Source of the DNA: CAXBBB01 sp963793245
GTDB taxonomy: Bacteria > Bacteroidota > Rhodothermia > Rhodothermales > BA12
Reading direction: 5' to 3'
Length of the DNA: 64,000 bases
Assembly: GCA_963793245.1 (NCBI GenBank)
Contig: CAWBZG010000002.1
Coordinates: forward strand, 744,001-808,000
Part shown: positions 28,005-35,368 of the stretch, one piece after another
How positions within the stretch are numbered: position 1 is the stretch's first letter
Layout: each line of letters begins with the position of its first letter
Notes under the pieces: model-generated
Told to the model about the DNA's origin: nothing
Databases searched by the model: none
What the model saw: the letters and a program-made list of their open reading frames with translations, nothing else
Position numbers and translations under genes: made by a program

Positions 28005-28958
28005 ATGGCTAAAACTGCAGCCCTGGGCCGCGGCCTGAGTGCCCTACTTCCCGCACAGAACGACGCGTCCGACGAGGATGGCGGCAAAACCGGCGGACGC
28101 GGACGACTCTACGACTTCGAGGAGCGCGTGCGCTACCTGGGCCGCATCGCCGAGGTCGACGTGGACAACGTGCGCCCCAACCCGTACCAGCCGCGCCGCG
28201 ATTTCGACGAGACGGCACTGGACGAACTCGCCGCGTCGATCGAGCAGCTGGGCATCATCCAGCCGATCACGGTTCGGGCGATGGACAGCGGTCAGTTCGA
28301 GGTCATCTCGGGCGAACGTCGCTTGCGTGCCGCTCGTCGCGCTGGTCTCAAGCGTGTCCCCGCCTACGTCCGCGAGGCCGACATCGAGGCGATGCTCGAA
28401 ATGGCAATCGTCGAGAACGTCCAGCGCGAGGCGCTCAACCCCATCGAGATCGCCCTGGGCTACCAGCGGCTGATCGAAGAGTGCGGCCTGAAGCAGGACG
28501 ACGTCGCCCAGAAAGTCGGTAAGAACCGGACGACGATTGCCAACTTCCTGCGCCTGCTCAAACTCCCACCTCGCGGCCAGGCGATGCTGCGCGACGGCAC
28601 GCTGACCGTCGGCCACGCAAGGGCGCTGATCAACATCGACGACGACAAAGTGCAGGATGAACTGCTGCGCCGGGTCGTCGACGAAGGTCTGTCGGTGAGG
28701 GAGATCGAGCAGATTGCTCGCGACGTGAAGGACGCCGCGCAGGAAGAAGCTGCCCCGCCGCCGCCTCCCGCGCCGCCCGCTCTGCCACTACGCGACAGTC
28801 TGCAACTCCAGCACTTCGCCGACCGCCTGCGCGGACGGTTCAGCACCCAGGTCAAGATCAAGCATAAGGGGGCCGATGGCGGGAAGATCGAAATCGCCTA
28901 CTACAGCGAGGACGACTTGGAACGCCTGCTCGGACTCTTGGGGACGGGGGAGGAGTGA
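28005..28958 (+). CDS. parB: Chromosome-partitioning protein ParB (Spo0J)
   Basis: parS-binding CTP-dependent clamp. Starts MAKTAALGRGLSALLP (a TTG four codons earlier is in frame) and has 317 residues. The CTP-binding and arginine-rich core includes VRPNPYQPRRDFDETALDEL, GIIQPITVRAM and VISGERRLRAARRAG; the HTH region reads KQDDVAQKVGKNRTTIANFL. After a Pro-rich linker, the C-terminal dimerisation domain ends IEIAYYSEDDLERLLGLL. The gene is intact, and its TGA overlaps a GTG that may have started the truncated ATPase frame behind it. Confidence 0.95.
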   Translation: MAKTAALGRGLSALLPAQNDASDEDGGKTGGRGRLYDFEERVRYLGRIAEVDVDNVRPNPYQPRRDFDETALDELAASIEQLGIIQPITVRAMDSGQFEVISGERRLRAARRAGLKRVPAYVREADIEAMLEMAIVENVQREALNPIEIALGYQRLIEECGLKQDDVAQKVGKNRTTIANFLRLLKLPPRGQAMLRDGTLTVGHARALINIDDDKVQDELLRRVVDEGLSVREIEQIARDVKDAAQEEAAPPPPPAPPALPLRDSLQLQHFADRLRGRFSTQVKIKHKGADGGKIEIAYYSEDDLERLLGLLGTGEE

Positions 28959-29502
28959 GCAAATCAGGATCAGAAACTTCAAACGGTTCAAGGACACAAC
29001 AGTCACTCTGTCTCCCTTCACAGTTCTGATGGGCGAGAACGGATCTGGCAAGACGACAATACTTCAGGCGCTAGCTTTATCTCTTAGGCTGTTTGATAAA
29101 ACCGACCAAATTGTACTCGACACGCAGAATGGTGCAATCTCTTTCCGGGATAAGGGATATGCACTCCTCCAACTCCCTGGCATATATACAGACAATCCAG
29201 CTGAACTGTTTTATGGTAAGTCGGCCCGAGGTGGTGCTAAGAGAGGATCCTCTAAGATAGAATTTGATCTGCGTGATATTAATGGAAATGTCTACAATAT
29301 GGGTATTTCTACTAGGTTTGGCGCCTTTAATGTCAAAGCAAGTAAGGCATCGAGTACAATTAGTTCAAATCCCTTGCTGATAAATCGATCTCCATTGTAC
29401 TTGGCGGGGTTCGTAGGGTTGCCTTCAGTAGAAGAGAGGCTATTTCCACTGGCTATTTTTGAAAGCAAAAAGCTGTCAGGTTTCGAAAATCTGAAAGCTT
29501 GA
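28955..29502 (+). pseudogene. Truncated AAA/SMC-like ATPase fragment, AT-rich insert after parB
   Basis: About 180 codons reading IRIRNFKRFKDTTVTLSPF, Walker A in LMGENGSGKTTILQALAL, then a variable region; no Walker B or signature motif follows, so only the N-terminal quarter to third of a RecF/OLD-type AAA ATPase remains. No start codon is in frame. If the AAA at 28961-28963 had one more A, a GTG at 28955 overlapping the parB stop would read VSKIRIRNF, a perfect family start. The 3' end runs into the inverted repeat at 29469-29525. Base composition is about 37% G+C (22/60 at 29281-29340), unlike parB or the cyclophilin gene. It is probably an acquired, decayed gene, possibly from a defence module. 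Confidence 0.7.
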
Positions 29503-29525
29503 GGTTTCGAAAACCTGACAGCTTT
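29469..29525. repeat. ACCTG-type inverted repeat at the end of the ATPase fragment
   Basis: AAAGCTGTCAGGTTT (29469-29483) and AAACCTGACAGCTTT (29511-29525) are perfect 15-bp inverted arms. The inner sequence has a second, slightly shifted TTTCGAAAA pair. It overlaps the end of the ATPase fragment and lies 20 bases after the convergent cyclophilin stop, so it could also act as a terminator. Confidence 0.8.
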
Positions 29526-29544
29526 GAGTCGAAGCGCTGAACGA

Positions 29545-30042
29545 TCAGCCTTCTTCGTCGACCGTGACTGTATTCATGCGGTCGCCCTGAGCGATGGCGT
29601 CGACCACATCGAGTCCGTCGACCACTTTGCCGAAGACGGTGTGGCGTCCGTTGAGGTGGGGCGTCGCGGTGTGGGTGATGAAGAACTGGCTGCCGTTGGT
29701 GTTCGGTCCGGCGTTCGCCATCGAGAGGACGCCGCGCTCATGGGTGAGCGGGTTCTGGTGGAACTCGTCCTTGAACTTGTAGCCCGGGCCGCCCATACCG
29801 GTCGCCGTCGGGTCGCCGCCCTGGATCATGAAGTCCTTGATCACGCGGTGGAAGGTGACGCCATCGTAGAAGCCGTCACGTGCGAGGACGACGAAGTTGT
29901 TGACCGTGTTGGGAGCGTGCTGCGGGTAGAGTTCGACCTTCATATCGCCTTTGTCGGTGCTGATCGTCGCGTGGTACGTCTGCGACGGGTCGATCTGCAT
30001 GTCGGGGGCCTTGTCGTATTTCTTGGAGGGCATGGAAGCCAT
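29545..30042 (-). CDS. Peptidyl-prolyl cis-trans isomerase, cyclophilin type
   Basis: Cytoplasmic cyclophilin of 165 residues (start MASMPSKKYDKAP; a second ATG is three codons in). Catalytic and binding residues are visible in FHRVIKDFMIQGGDPTATG (Arg, Phe, Gln) and GSQFFITHTATPHLNGRHTV (Gln, Phe, His). No signal peptide is present. The longest frame extends 50 codons upstream over the start region of the divergent YjbQ gene and is not credible. It stands between the AT-rich ATPase fragment and YjbQ. Confidence 0.93.
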   Translation of the reverse strand: MASMPSKKYDKAPDMQIDPSQTYHATISTDKGDMKVELYPQHAPNTVNNFVVLARDGFYDGVTFHRVIKDFMIQGGDPTATGMGGPGYKFKDEFHQNPLTHERGVLSMANAGPNTNGSQFFITHTATPHLNGRHTVFGKVVDGLDVVDAIAQGDRMNTVTVDEEG

Positions 30043-30152
30043 AGTCGGGGAGAGGTTGGGTGATGAAAGTCGGTGGACTGTGGGAAGTGAGACGCGTCGG
30101 AAGCCTATTCGTGCCAACGCGTTTGTTCGGTTTCTCCAACAATTACGCCCTG

Positions 30153-30569
30153 ATGTCTCGCCGAACGACGATCGCGCTGCCGCCAATGACACGCGGCTTC
30201 CACCTGATCACCCGTCCCATCGCCGATGCGCTCGCCAAGTTGGACCGCGTCGAATTCGGTGTCTTGCACGTGTTCATCCGGCATACGTCGGCGTCGCTCG
30301 CGCTCAACGAGAACGCCAGCCCGGATGTGCGCACGGATCTCGAAGCGTGGATGATCAGGGCTGCGCCGGACAGCGCCGACTATTTTCGCCACGTGGAGGA
30401 AGGGCCGGACGACATGAGCGCGCACGTCAAAAGTGTGCTGATCGGCCCGAGTCTGATGCTGCCCGTAAACGATGGGCGGCTCGACCTGGGCACGTGGCAA
30501 GGGGTGTATCTCGGAGAGCACAGAGAACAGGCATCGTCGCGCCGGTTGACGTTGACGTTGCTGGGGTGA
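30153..30569 (+). CDS. YjbQ/UPF0047 family protein (secondary thiamine-phosphate synthase-like)
   Basis: 138-residue single-domain protein starting MSRRTTIALPPMTRGFHLI. The family motifs are HTSASLALNENASPDV, FRHVEEGPDDMSAHVKSVL and LGTWQGVYLGEHR, whose conserved His residues bind a metal. Related proteins show weak thiamine-phosphate synthase activity, but the true role is open. An upstream in-frame ATG at 30060 would overlap the divergent cyclophilin promoter region, so the inner ATG is preferred. Confidence 0.88.
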   Translation: MSRRTTIALPPMTRGFHLITRPIADALAKLDRVEFGVLHVFIRHTSASLALNENASPDVRTDLEAWMIRAAPDSADYFRHVEEGPDDMSAHVKSVLIGPSLMLPVNDGRLDLGTWQGVYLGEHREQASSRRLTLTLLG

Positions 30570-30578
30570 TCCATCGCG

Positions 30579-30610
30579 GACCTGCCAGGTCGTGGGCGAC
30601 CTGCCTAGTC
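30579..30610. repeat. ACCTG-palindrome repeat, degenerate paired copy
   Basis: GACCTGCCAGGTC (30579-30591), spacer GTGGGC, then GACCTGCCTAGTC (30598-30610). It matches the copy at 24191-24222 along its whole length apart from a few bases, including flanking GCG and TCTCC. It starts 9 bases after the YjbQ stop and 6 bases from the glgB stop. Confidence 0.75.
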
Positions 30611-30616
30611 TCCGGG

Positions 30617-32521
30617 TTAATCGCCGACGCGTTCCAGAATCAGGACGCCCAGCGGCGGCAGCGTGACGACGAGCGATGATGGGCGTCCGTGGTACGAGGC
30701 CGGATGCGTTTCCAGGTCGCCAAACGCGCCGATACCCGAGCCGCCGTATTTCCAGTCGTCAGACGAGAGGACCTGGCGATAGGTACCCGGCTGCACCCCG
30801 ATGCGGTAGTTCTCGCGCGTGACGGGCGTGAAGTTGAACGCGAAGATCAGTTCGCGCGGGTTGCCGTCGGCGTCGTGCCCTCTGCGTCGGTAGCCGGCGA
30901 TGGAGCGGTCGGCGTCTCCTGCCTCGAACCACTCAAACCCAGCGGGCGATTCATCCCAAAGGGCAGGATGGTCGCGATAGAGGCCAAAGATGTCGCGCGT
31001 CCAGGCGGCGACTCCGGCGTGGGTCGGATCCTCCAAGTCGTGCCAGTCGAGTTGCTTGGACTCGGCCCACTCGGTCCGCTGGCCCCACTCCATGCCCATG
31101 AACAGCAGCTTCTTGCCGGGATGTCCGATCATGTGGCCGAAGAGCAGGCGCAAGTTGGCGGCTTTCTGCCAGTCGTCGCCGGGCATTTTCTCCCAGAGCG
31201 AGCCTTTGCCGTGGACGACCTCGTCGTGCGAGAGCGGCAGGGCGTAGTGCTCGCTCCACGCGTAGACGAGCGGAAACGTCAGGCTGTCGTAGTGCCACTT
31301 GCGGTTGACCGGCTCCTCGTCGAGGAATGCCAGCGTGTCGTGCATCCAGCCCATGTTCCACTTGTAGAGGAAGCCCAACCCGTCGTCGAACGTCGGCTTG
31401 GTGACGCCCGGCCAACTCGTCGACTCCTCGGCGATCATCAAGGCTTGCGGATGGCGTTTGTAGACCTCCTCGTTGACGGTCTTTAGAAACGCGATGGCTT
31501 CGAGGTGCTCGCGTCCGCCGTGGACGTTGGGCGCCCAGTCGTCGCCGCGTGAGTAGTCGCGGTAGAGCATCGAGGCGACGGCGTCGAATCGCAGGCCGTC
31601 GATGTGGAACTCCTCGAACCAGTAGAGGGCGTTGGAGACGAGGAAGTTGCGCACGCCGTTGCGTCCCCAGTCGTAAACGAACGTGCCCCAGTCGGGGTGA
31701 TTCGCCATGCGCGGATCCTGATCTTCGTACAACGCCGATCCGTCGAAAAGCGAGAGCGCGTGCGGGTCGGTCGCGAAGTGCGCGGGCACCCAGTCGAGGA
31801 TGACGCCCAGGCCGCGCGAGTGGAGGTAGTCGATCAGGAAGCGCAGATCGTCGGGCGAGCCGTAGCGGAACGTCGGCGCGTAATACCCGACGACCTGGTA
31901 GCCCCAGCTTCCGTAGTAGGGATGCTCCATGACAGGCATCAACTCGACGTGCGTGAAGCCGTATTCGAGCGCGTGGTCCGCCAGCGGCTGCGCGATGTCG
32001 CGGTACGTCGGCATCGACCCGTCCCACGGACGCCGCCAGCTGCCCAGGTGGACTTCGTAGATGCTGACGGGCCGATTCATGCCGGACGGACCCTGTCGCG
32101 AGTTCATCCACTCATCGTCGCTCCACTCAAACTCGCTCCGATTAGTGACGATGGCGGAGAGGCCGAGCGTTTTGTCGCCCTGCTCGTTGGGCGGCTCCAT
32201 GCGCAGGGCATAGGGATCGGTTTTGTCCGCCGAGAATCCGCCGGGCGATCCGATGTGGTACTTGTAGCGCTGCCCGTCGTGCGCGCCGTCGACCCAGCCT
32301 TCCCACAGGCCCGATCCGCGTCGTTCGAGCGGGTGCGAGGCGCGGTCCCAGCCGTTCATGTCGCCGACGACCGAGACGTAGTCGGCGTTGGGCGCCCATA
32401 CCGCGAAGCGCGCACCGCCTTCGGACGGGTGACAGCCCAGCACGTGCCACGCCGAGAAGTGGGCGCCCTGGTCCCAGTAGTAGAGGTCGTCGGACGAGAG
32501 GGCAGAGGCGCGGTCGGCCAT
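30617..32521 (-). CDS. glgB: 1,4-alpha-glucan branching enzyme
   Basis: GH13 enzyme that introduces alpha-1,6 branches in glycogen. About 634 residues, one amylase catalytic domain preceded by an early-set domain (FAVWAPNADYVSVVGDMNGW). The nucleophile lies in GLRFDAVASMLYRDY, the acid/base in ALMIAEESTSWPGV and the third carboxylate in LPLSHDEVVHGKGS. It lacks the long N1 extension of E. coli GlgB. No glgA, glgC or glgP is adjacent. An alternative start is three codons upstream. Confidence 0.95.
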   Translation of the reverse strand: MADRASALSSDDLYYWDQGAHFSAWHVLGCHPSEGGARFAVWAPNADYVSVVGDMNGWDRASHPLERRGSGLWEGWVDGAHDGQRYKYHIGSPGGFSADKTDPYALRMEPPNEQGDKTLGLSAIVTNRSEFEWSDDEWMNSRQGPSGMNRPVSIYEVHLGSWRRPWDGSMPTYRDIAQPLADHALEYGFTHVELMPVMEHPYYGSWGYQVVGYYAPTFRYGSPDDLRFLIDYLHSRGLGVILDWVPAHFATDPHALSLFDGSALYEDQDPRMANHPDWGTFVYDWGRNGVRNFLVSNALYWFEEFHIDGLRFDAVASMLYRDYSRGDDWAPNVHGGREHLEAIAFLKTVNEEVYKRHPQALMIAEESTSWPGVTKPTFDDGLGFLYKWNMGWMHDTLAFLDEEPVNRKWHYDSLTFPLVYAWSEHYALPLSHDEVVHGKGSLWEKMPGDDWQKAANLRLLFGHMIGHPGKKLLFMGMEWGQRTEWAESKQLDWHDLEDPTHAGVAAWTRDIFGLYRDHPALWDESPAGFEWFEAGDADRSIAGYRRRGHDADGNPRELIFAFNFTPVTRENYRIGVQPGTYRQVLSSDDWKYGGSGIGAFGDLETHPASYHGRPSSLVVTLPPLGVLILERVGD

Positions 32522-32653
32522 AGGGAGCAAGAGGAATCGGGAGAGTAAACGCGTCGGGGTGTGCTGAGCATGTTGACCTCTATCTCAGCGTCGTTCCAGA
32601 CGTGATCTGGGACCCAGAAGATGGATAAGAATCACACAGTCCCAAACGCCTTA

Positions 32654-32675
32654 GTCCCGGCTCGGGGGCCGGGAC
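32654..32675. other. GC-rich hairpin in the glgB / M28 peptidase intergenic region
   Basis: GTCCCGGC (32654-32661) and GCCGGGAC (32668-32675) form a perfect 8-bp stem with loop TCGGGG. The divergent intergenic stretch 32522-32789 holds nothing else I can name; no T-tract follows, so this is a hairpin rather than a clear terminator. Confidence 0.5.
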
Positions 32676-32789
32676 GACGGAATCGTGAGGGGTGTAGCCG
32701 CCTGTCACACGTGCACCGCCGCTGATCGGTGCCGCGACGATCTTCCTAACCCGCTATTTTAACCCTGCCTTCCCATCCGCCCTGTCTCG

Positions 32790-34148
32790 ATGCGCCGTCT
32801 CCTTACTCTTATCCTGCTTCTGATCGTCGCTCCTGCGTCAGCACAGATGGCCGTTGCTCCGGCGCCACCTGCCGTAGACGTGCGGCTCTACGACATCGTA
32901 CAGGCGGCGTCGCCCGAGCGGGTGGAAGCCGACATCCGTATGCTCGCCGGGTTCGGCACGCGGTCGACGATGAGCGATACCGTCAGCACGACGCGCGGCA
33001 TCGGAGCAGCGCGGCGGTGGATACGGGCTGAGTTTGAGCGGATCAGCGCCGATTGCGGTGGATGCCTCGAAGTATTCGAGCAGCGCACCCTCGTTCCAGC
33101 AGGCGGACGCATTCCGACCGATACCTACGTCGTCAACATCATCGCCATCCAGCGTGGCACCAATCAGCCCAACCGCTATGTGATGATGAGCGGCGACATC
33201 GACAGCCGCCCATCAAATGGATCGGACGGCGAGACTGCCGCGCCCGGTGCCAACGATAACGCCAGCGGAATGGCCGGTGCCATCGAAGCCGCGCGCATCT
33301 TGAGCCACTATCAGTTCGGCAAGAGCATCGTCTACGCCGGGTTGAGTGGCGAGGAGCAAGGTCTGTACGGCGGTCAGCACTTGGCAGCGATGGCCGACTC
33401 ACTCGGCTGGGAGATCGAAGCCGTCCTCAACAACGATATGATCGGCAACACGTGCGGCATCAATGGGACGTGCAACAACCGCTCGTTTCGCATCTTCAGT
33501 GAGCCGGTCGACGTGACGCAATCCGAACGCGCCGCCCAGATGCGCCGATTCTACGGCGGAGAAGTCGACGGCCCCTCGCGCCAACTCGCTCGCTACGTCC
33601 ACGACCTGACGACCGATTACGCGCCGCTGATGGAGCCTAAGATGATCTATCGTCTCGACCGCTTCGGACGCGGCGGACACCATCGCCCGTTCAACGACGC
33701 TGGTTTCCCCGCCGTGCGCCTGATGGAGACCAACGAGCACTACGACCGGCAGCACCAGGACATCCGTATGGAAGGCGACCGGCACTACGGCGACACCATC
33801 GACTTTGTCGACTTCGTCTACGCTGCGAGGATGACCGGCATCAACGCCCTGGCCTTGGCCGGACTCGCCTGGGCGCCCGATCCACCCTCGAACGTCCGCA
33901 TTGGCGGCGCCGTTGCCCCCAGCACGCGCCTAACGTGGGAGGCGTCGCAAAGCAGCGACTTGGCAGGCTACTGGTTGGTCTGGCGCGACACCACCTCACC
34001 CGTTTGGCAGCACCGCCGCTGGGTCGGAATGGCGACCGACTGGACGCTCGAAAACGTCGTGATCGACAACTACCTGTTCGGCGTCGAGGCCGTCAGCACA
34101 AGCGGCGCGCGGAGCGTCGTGGCCTACCCGGGCGGGCTGATCCGGTGA
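32790..34148 (+). CDS. Secreted M28-family zinc peptidase, altered first zinc ligand
   Basis: 452-residue exported peptidase (signal MRRLLTLILLLIVAPASAQ). The domain includes PGANDNASGMAGAIEAARIL, LSGEEQGLYGG (catalytic Glu) and LNNDMIGN, with GGHHRPFNDAGFPAVRL supplying a later His ligand. The usual first ligand motif (G/A)HxD is replaced by SGDIDSR, so Asp stands where His is normal; I recall related Bacteroidota proteins with the same change. A FN3-like C-terminal region (about residues 355-450) follows. It is probably an aminopeptidase or carboxypeptidase acting on imported peptides. Confidence 0.85.
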   Translation: MRRLLTLILLLIVAPASAQMAVAPAPPAVDVRLYDIVQAASPERVEADIRMLAGFGTRSTMSDTVSTTRGIGAARRWIRAEFERISADCGGCLEVFEQRTLVPAGGRIPTDTYVVNIIAIQRGTNQPNRYVMMSGDIDSRPSNGSDGETAAPGANDNASGMAGAIEAARILSHYQFGKSIVYAGLSGEEQGLYGGQHLAAMADSLGWEIEAVLNNDMIGNTCGINGTCNNRSFRIFSEPVDVTQSERAAQMRRFYGGEVDGPSRQLARYVHDLTTDYAPLMEPKMIYRLDRFGRGGHHRPFNDAGFPAVRLMETNEHYDRQHQDIRMEGDRHYGDTIDFVDFVYAARMTGINALALAGLAWAPDPPSNVRIGGAVAPSTRLTWEASQSSDLAGYWLVWRDTTSPVWQHRRWVGMATDWTLENVVIDNYLFGVEAVSTSGARSVVAYPGGLIR

Positions 34149-34151
34149 GCG

Positions 34152-34466
34152 TCAGTCCTTCTGATTCTGCCGAAACGAGGTCACGACGGAGTTGCCGTCG
34201 GCTGTGTGCCCGCGAAACGTGATGTGTTCGAAGTTGCCAAATCGCTCTCGCATCACGTGCGTGAAGGTCACACCTTGCAACGTGTAGTCGTCGCTCACTA
34301 GGTGCATATAGCGCTCCTTTTCGGGCGTCAGGTCAGCGATCACGACCGATCCCACGATGACGTTCGCCGGAGAGCCGTCTGGCATGGTAGGTGTCGGGTA
34401 GGTCGAGGATGTGGAGCTACATGCCGAGAGACAGAGCGCTAAGGTGACGAGAACAGTTTTGAGCAT
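34152..34466 (-). CDS. Small lipoprotein of unknown function
   Basis: 104-residue product starting MLKTVLVTLALCLSACSSTS, a clear lipoprotein signal with lipobox Cys16. The mature part contains VIVGSVVIADLTPEKERYMH and MRERFGNFEHITFRGHTADG. No family is recognised. A longer frame upstream (to 34664) lacks a signal and overlaps the Uma2 gene. The stop is 3 bases from the convergent M28 peptidase gene. Confidence 0.7.
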   Translation of the reverse strand: MLKTVLVTLALCLSACSSTSSTYPTPTMPDGSPANVIVGSVVIADLTPEKERYMHLVSDDYTLQGVTFTHVMRERFGNFEHITFRGHTADGNSVVTSFRQNQKD

Positions 34467-34620
34467 GGTGTTCGGCGTTGGCTTGCGACAAGAAATAGAC
34501 TCATGGTGTGAATAGCAAGTAGTAGGCGCGTTGACACTGTAAGTCCTGCGTCTACTTGCAGGGTTGACCCTCGTGATCGCCGGCAACATCTGCTGTGTCT
34601 CCGAACAGGCAGCATGGGAC

Positions 34621-35232
34621 TCAATCGTCAGAGTCGAAGTCGATTCCATCGAACACATCGGCAAGATCGACTTTTACGCCCAGTTGCTCGCTTTCAAACG
34701 TCACGTCCAGCCCTTTGTATGGGTACGCGATCAGCGCGGGGCCAGAGCAGTCGTAGCGCAGGAGGTAGGGCGCGTCCGTACTGACGATCCAGTATTCGAG
34801 CAAGCTTTCGATTTGCCGATACTCGATCAGCTTCTCGCGCAGGTCCGTCGTCGACGTGGACGGGGAGAGCACTTCGACCAGCAAAACGGGATTGCGCAGT
34901 GAAGGTGGTTTCTCTCCTGTAAGGTCGGCAGGCGGACAGTGGGCGAGAAGGTCGGGGTAGCGATAGCGACCGTTCTGCACCGCCAAGCGCATGTCGGCTG
35001 TGAAGGAGCGGCAACCCCTTTTGCGAAACTGAGGACTGAGCAGATCGCTCAGATTGTTCTGGACGAGCGCGTGATCGTACGAGACACCGGACATCGCGAT
35101 GGGTTGTCGGCCGTCCCATTCGTAGTTCGGTTTTTGTCCGACGTGTGCTGCCTCGTGCGCTAGATAGTCGGCGAGTGTCCAGTCTGAGAGAGCGGGGAGA
35201 GCCATCGGTTTAGGTCGAATCGTGTTCAGCAT
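34621..35232 (-). CDS. Uma2 (DUF820) family restriction-endonuclease-like protein
   Basis: 203 residues starting MLNTIRPKPMALPALSDW (an ATG nine codons in is possible). PD-(D/E)XK-fold features of the Uma2 family: AHVGQKPNYEWDGRQPIAMSG at the start, YRYPDLLAHC, VLLVEVLSPSTSTTDLREK and EYWIVSTDAPYLL. Such genes are often numerous in Cyanobacteria and Bacteroidota and their role is unknown. The adjacent lipoprotein gene on the same strand is 154 bases away, so not necessarily co-transcribed. Confidence 0.85.
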   Translation of the reverse strand: MLNTIRPKPMALPALSDWTLADYLAHEAAHVGQKPNYEWDGRQPIAMSGVSYDHALVQNNLSDLLSPQFRKRGCRSFTADMRLAVQNGRYRYPDLLAHCPPADLTGEKPPSLRNPVLLVEVLSPSTSTTDLREKLIEYRQIESLLEYWIVSTDAPYLLRYDCSGPALIAYPYKGLDVTFESEQLGVKVDLADVFDGIDFDSDD

Positions 35233-35368
35233 ACGTCGTCCTGCATGCGATGTATCCCTCGTCTTCGTAGCGTCTACACCGGCTGTAACTCCGCAGTTAC
35301 TCTGGTAGAAAGGCTCGGCATCAATCACCGCACGGTGGTTCGTAAAGCTCACCCCAATCGCCCGATCC

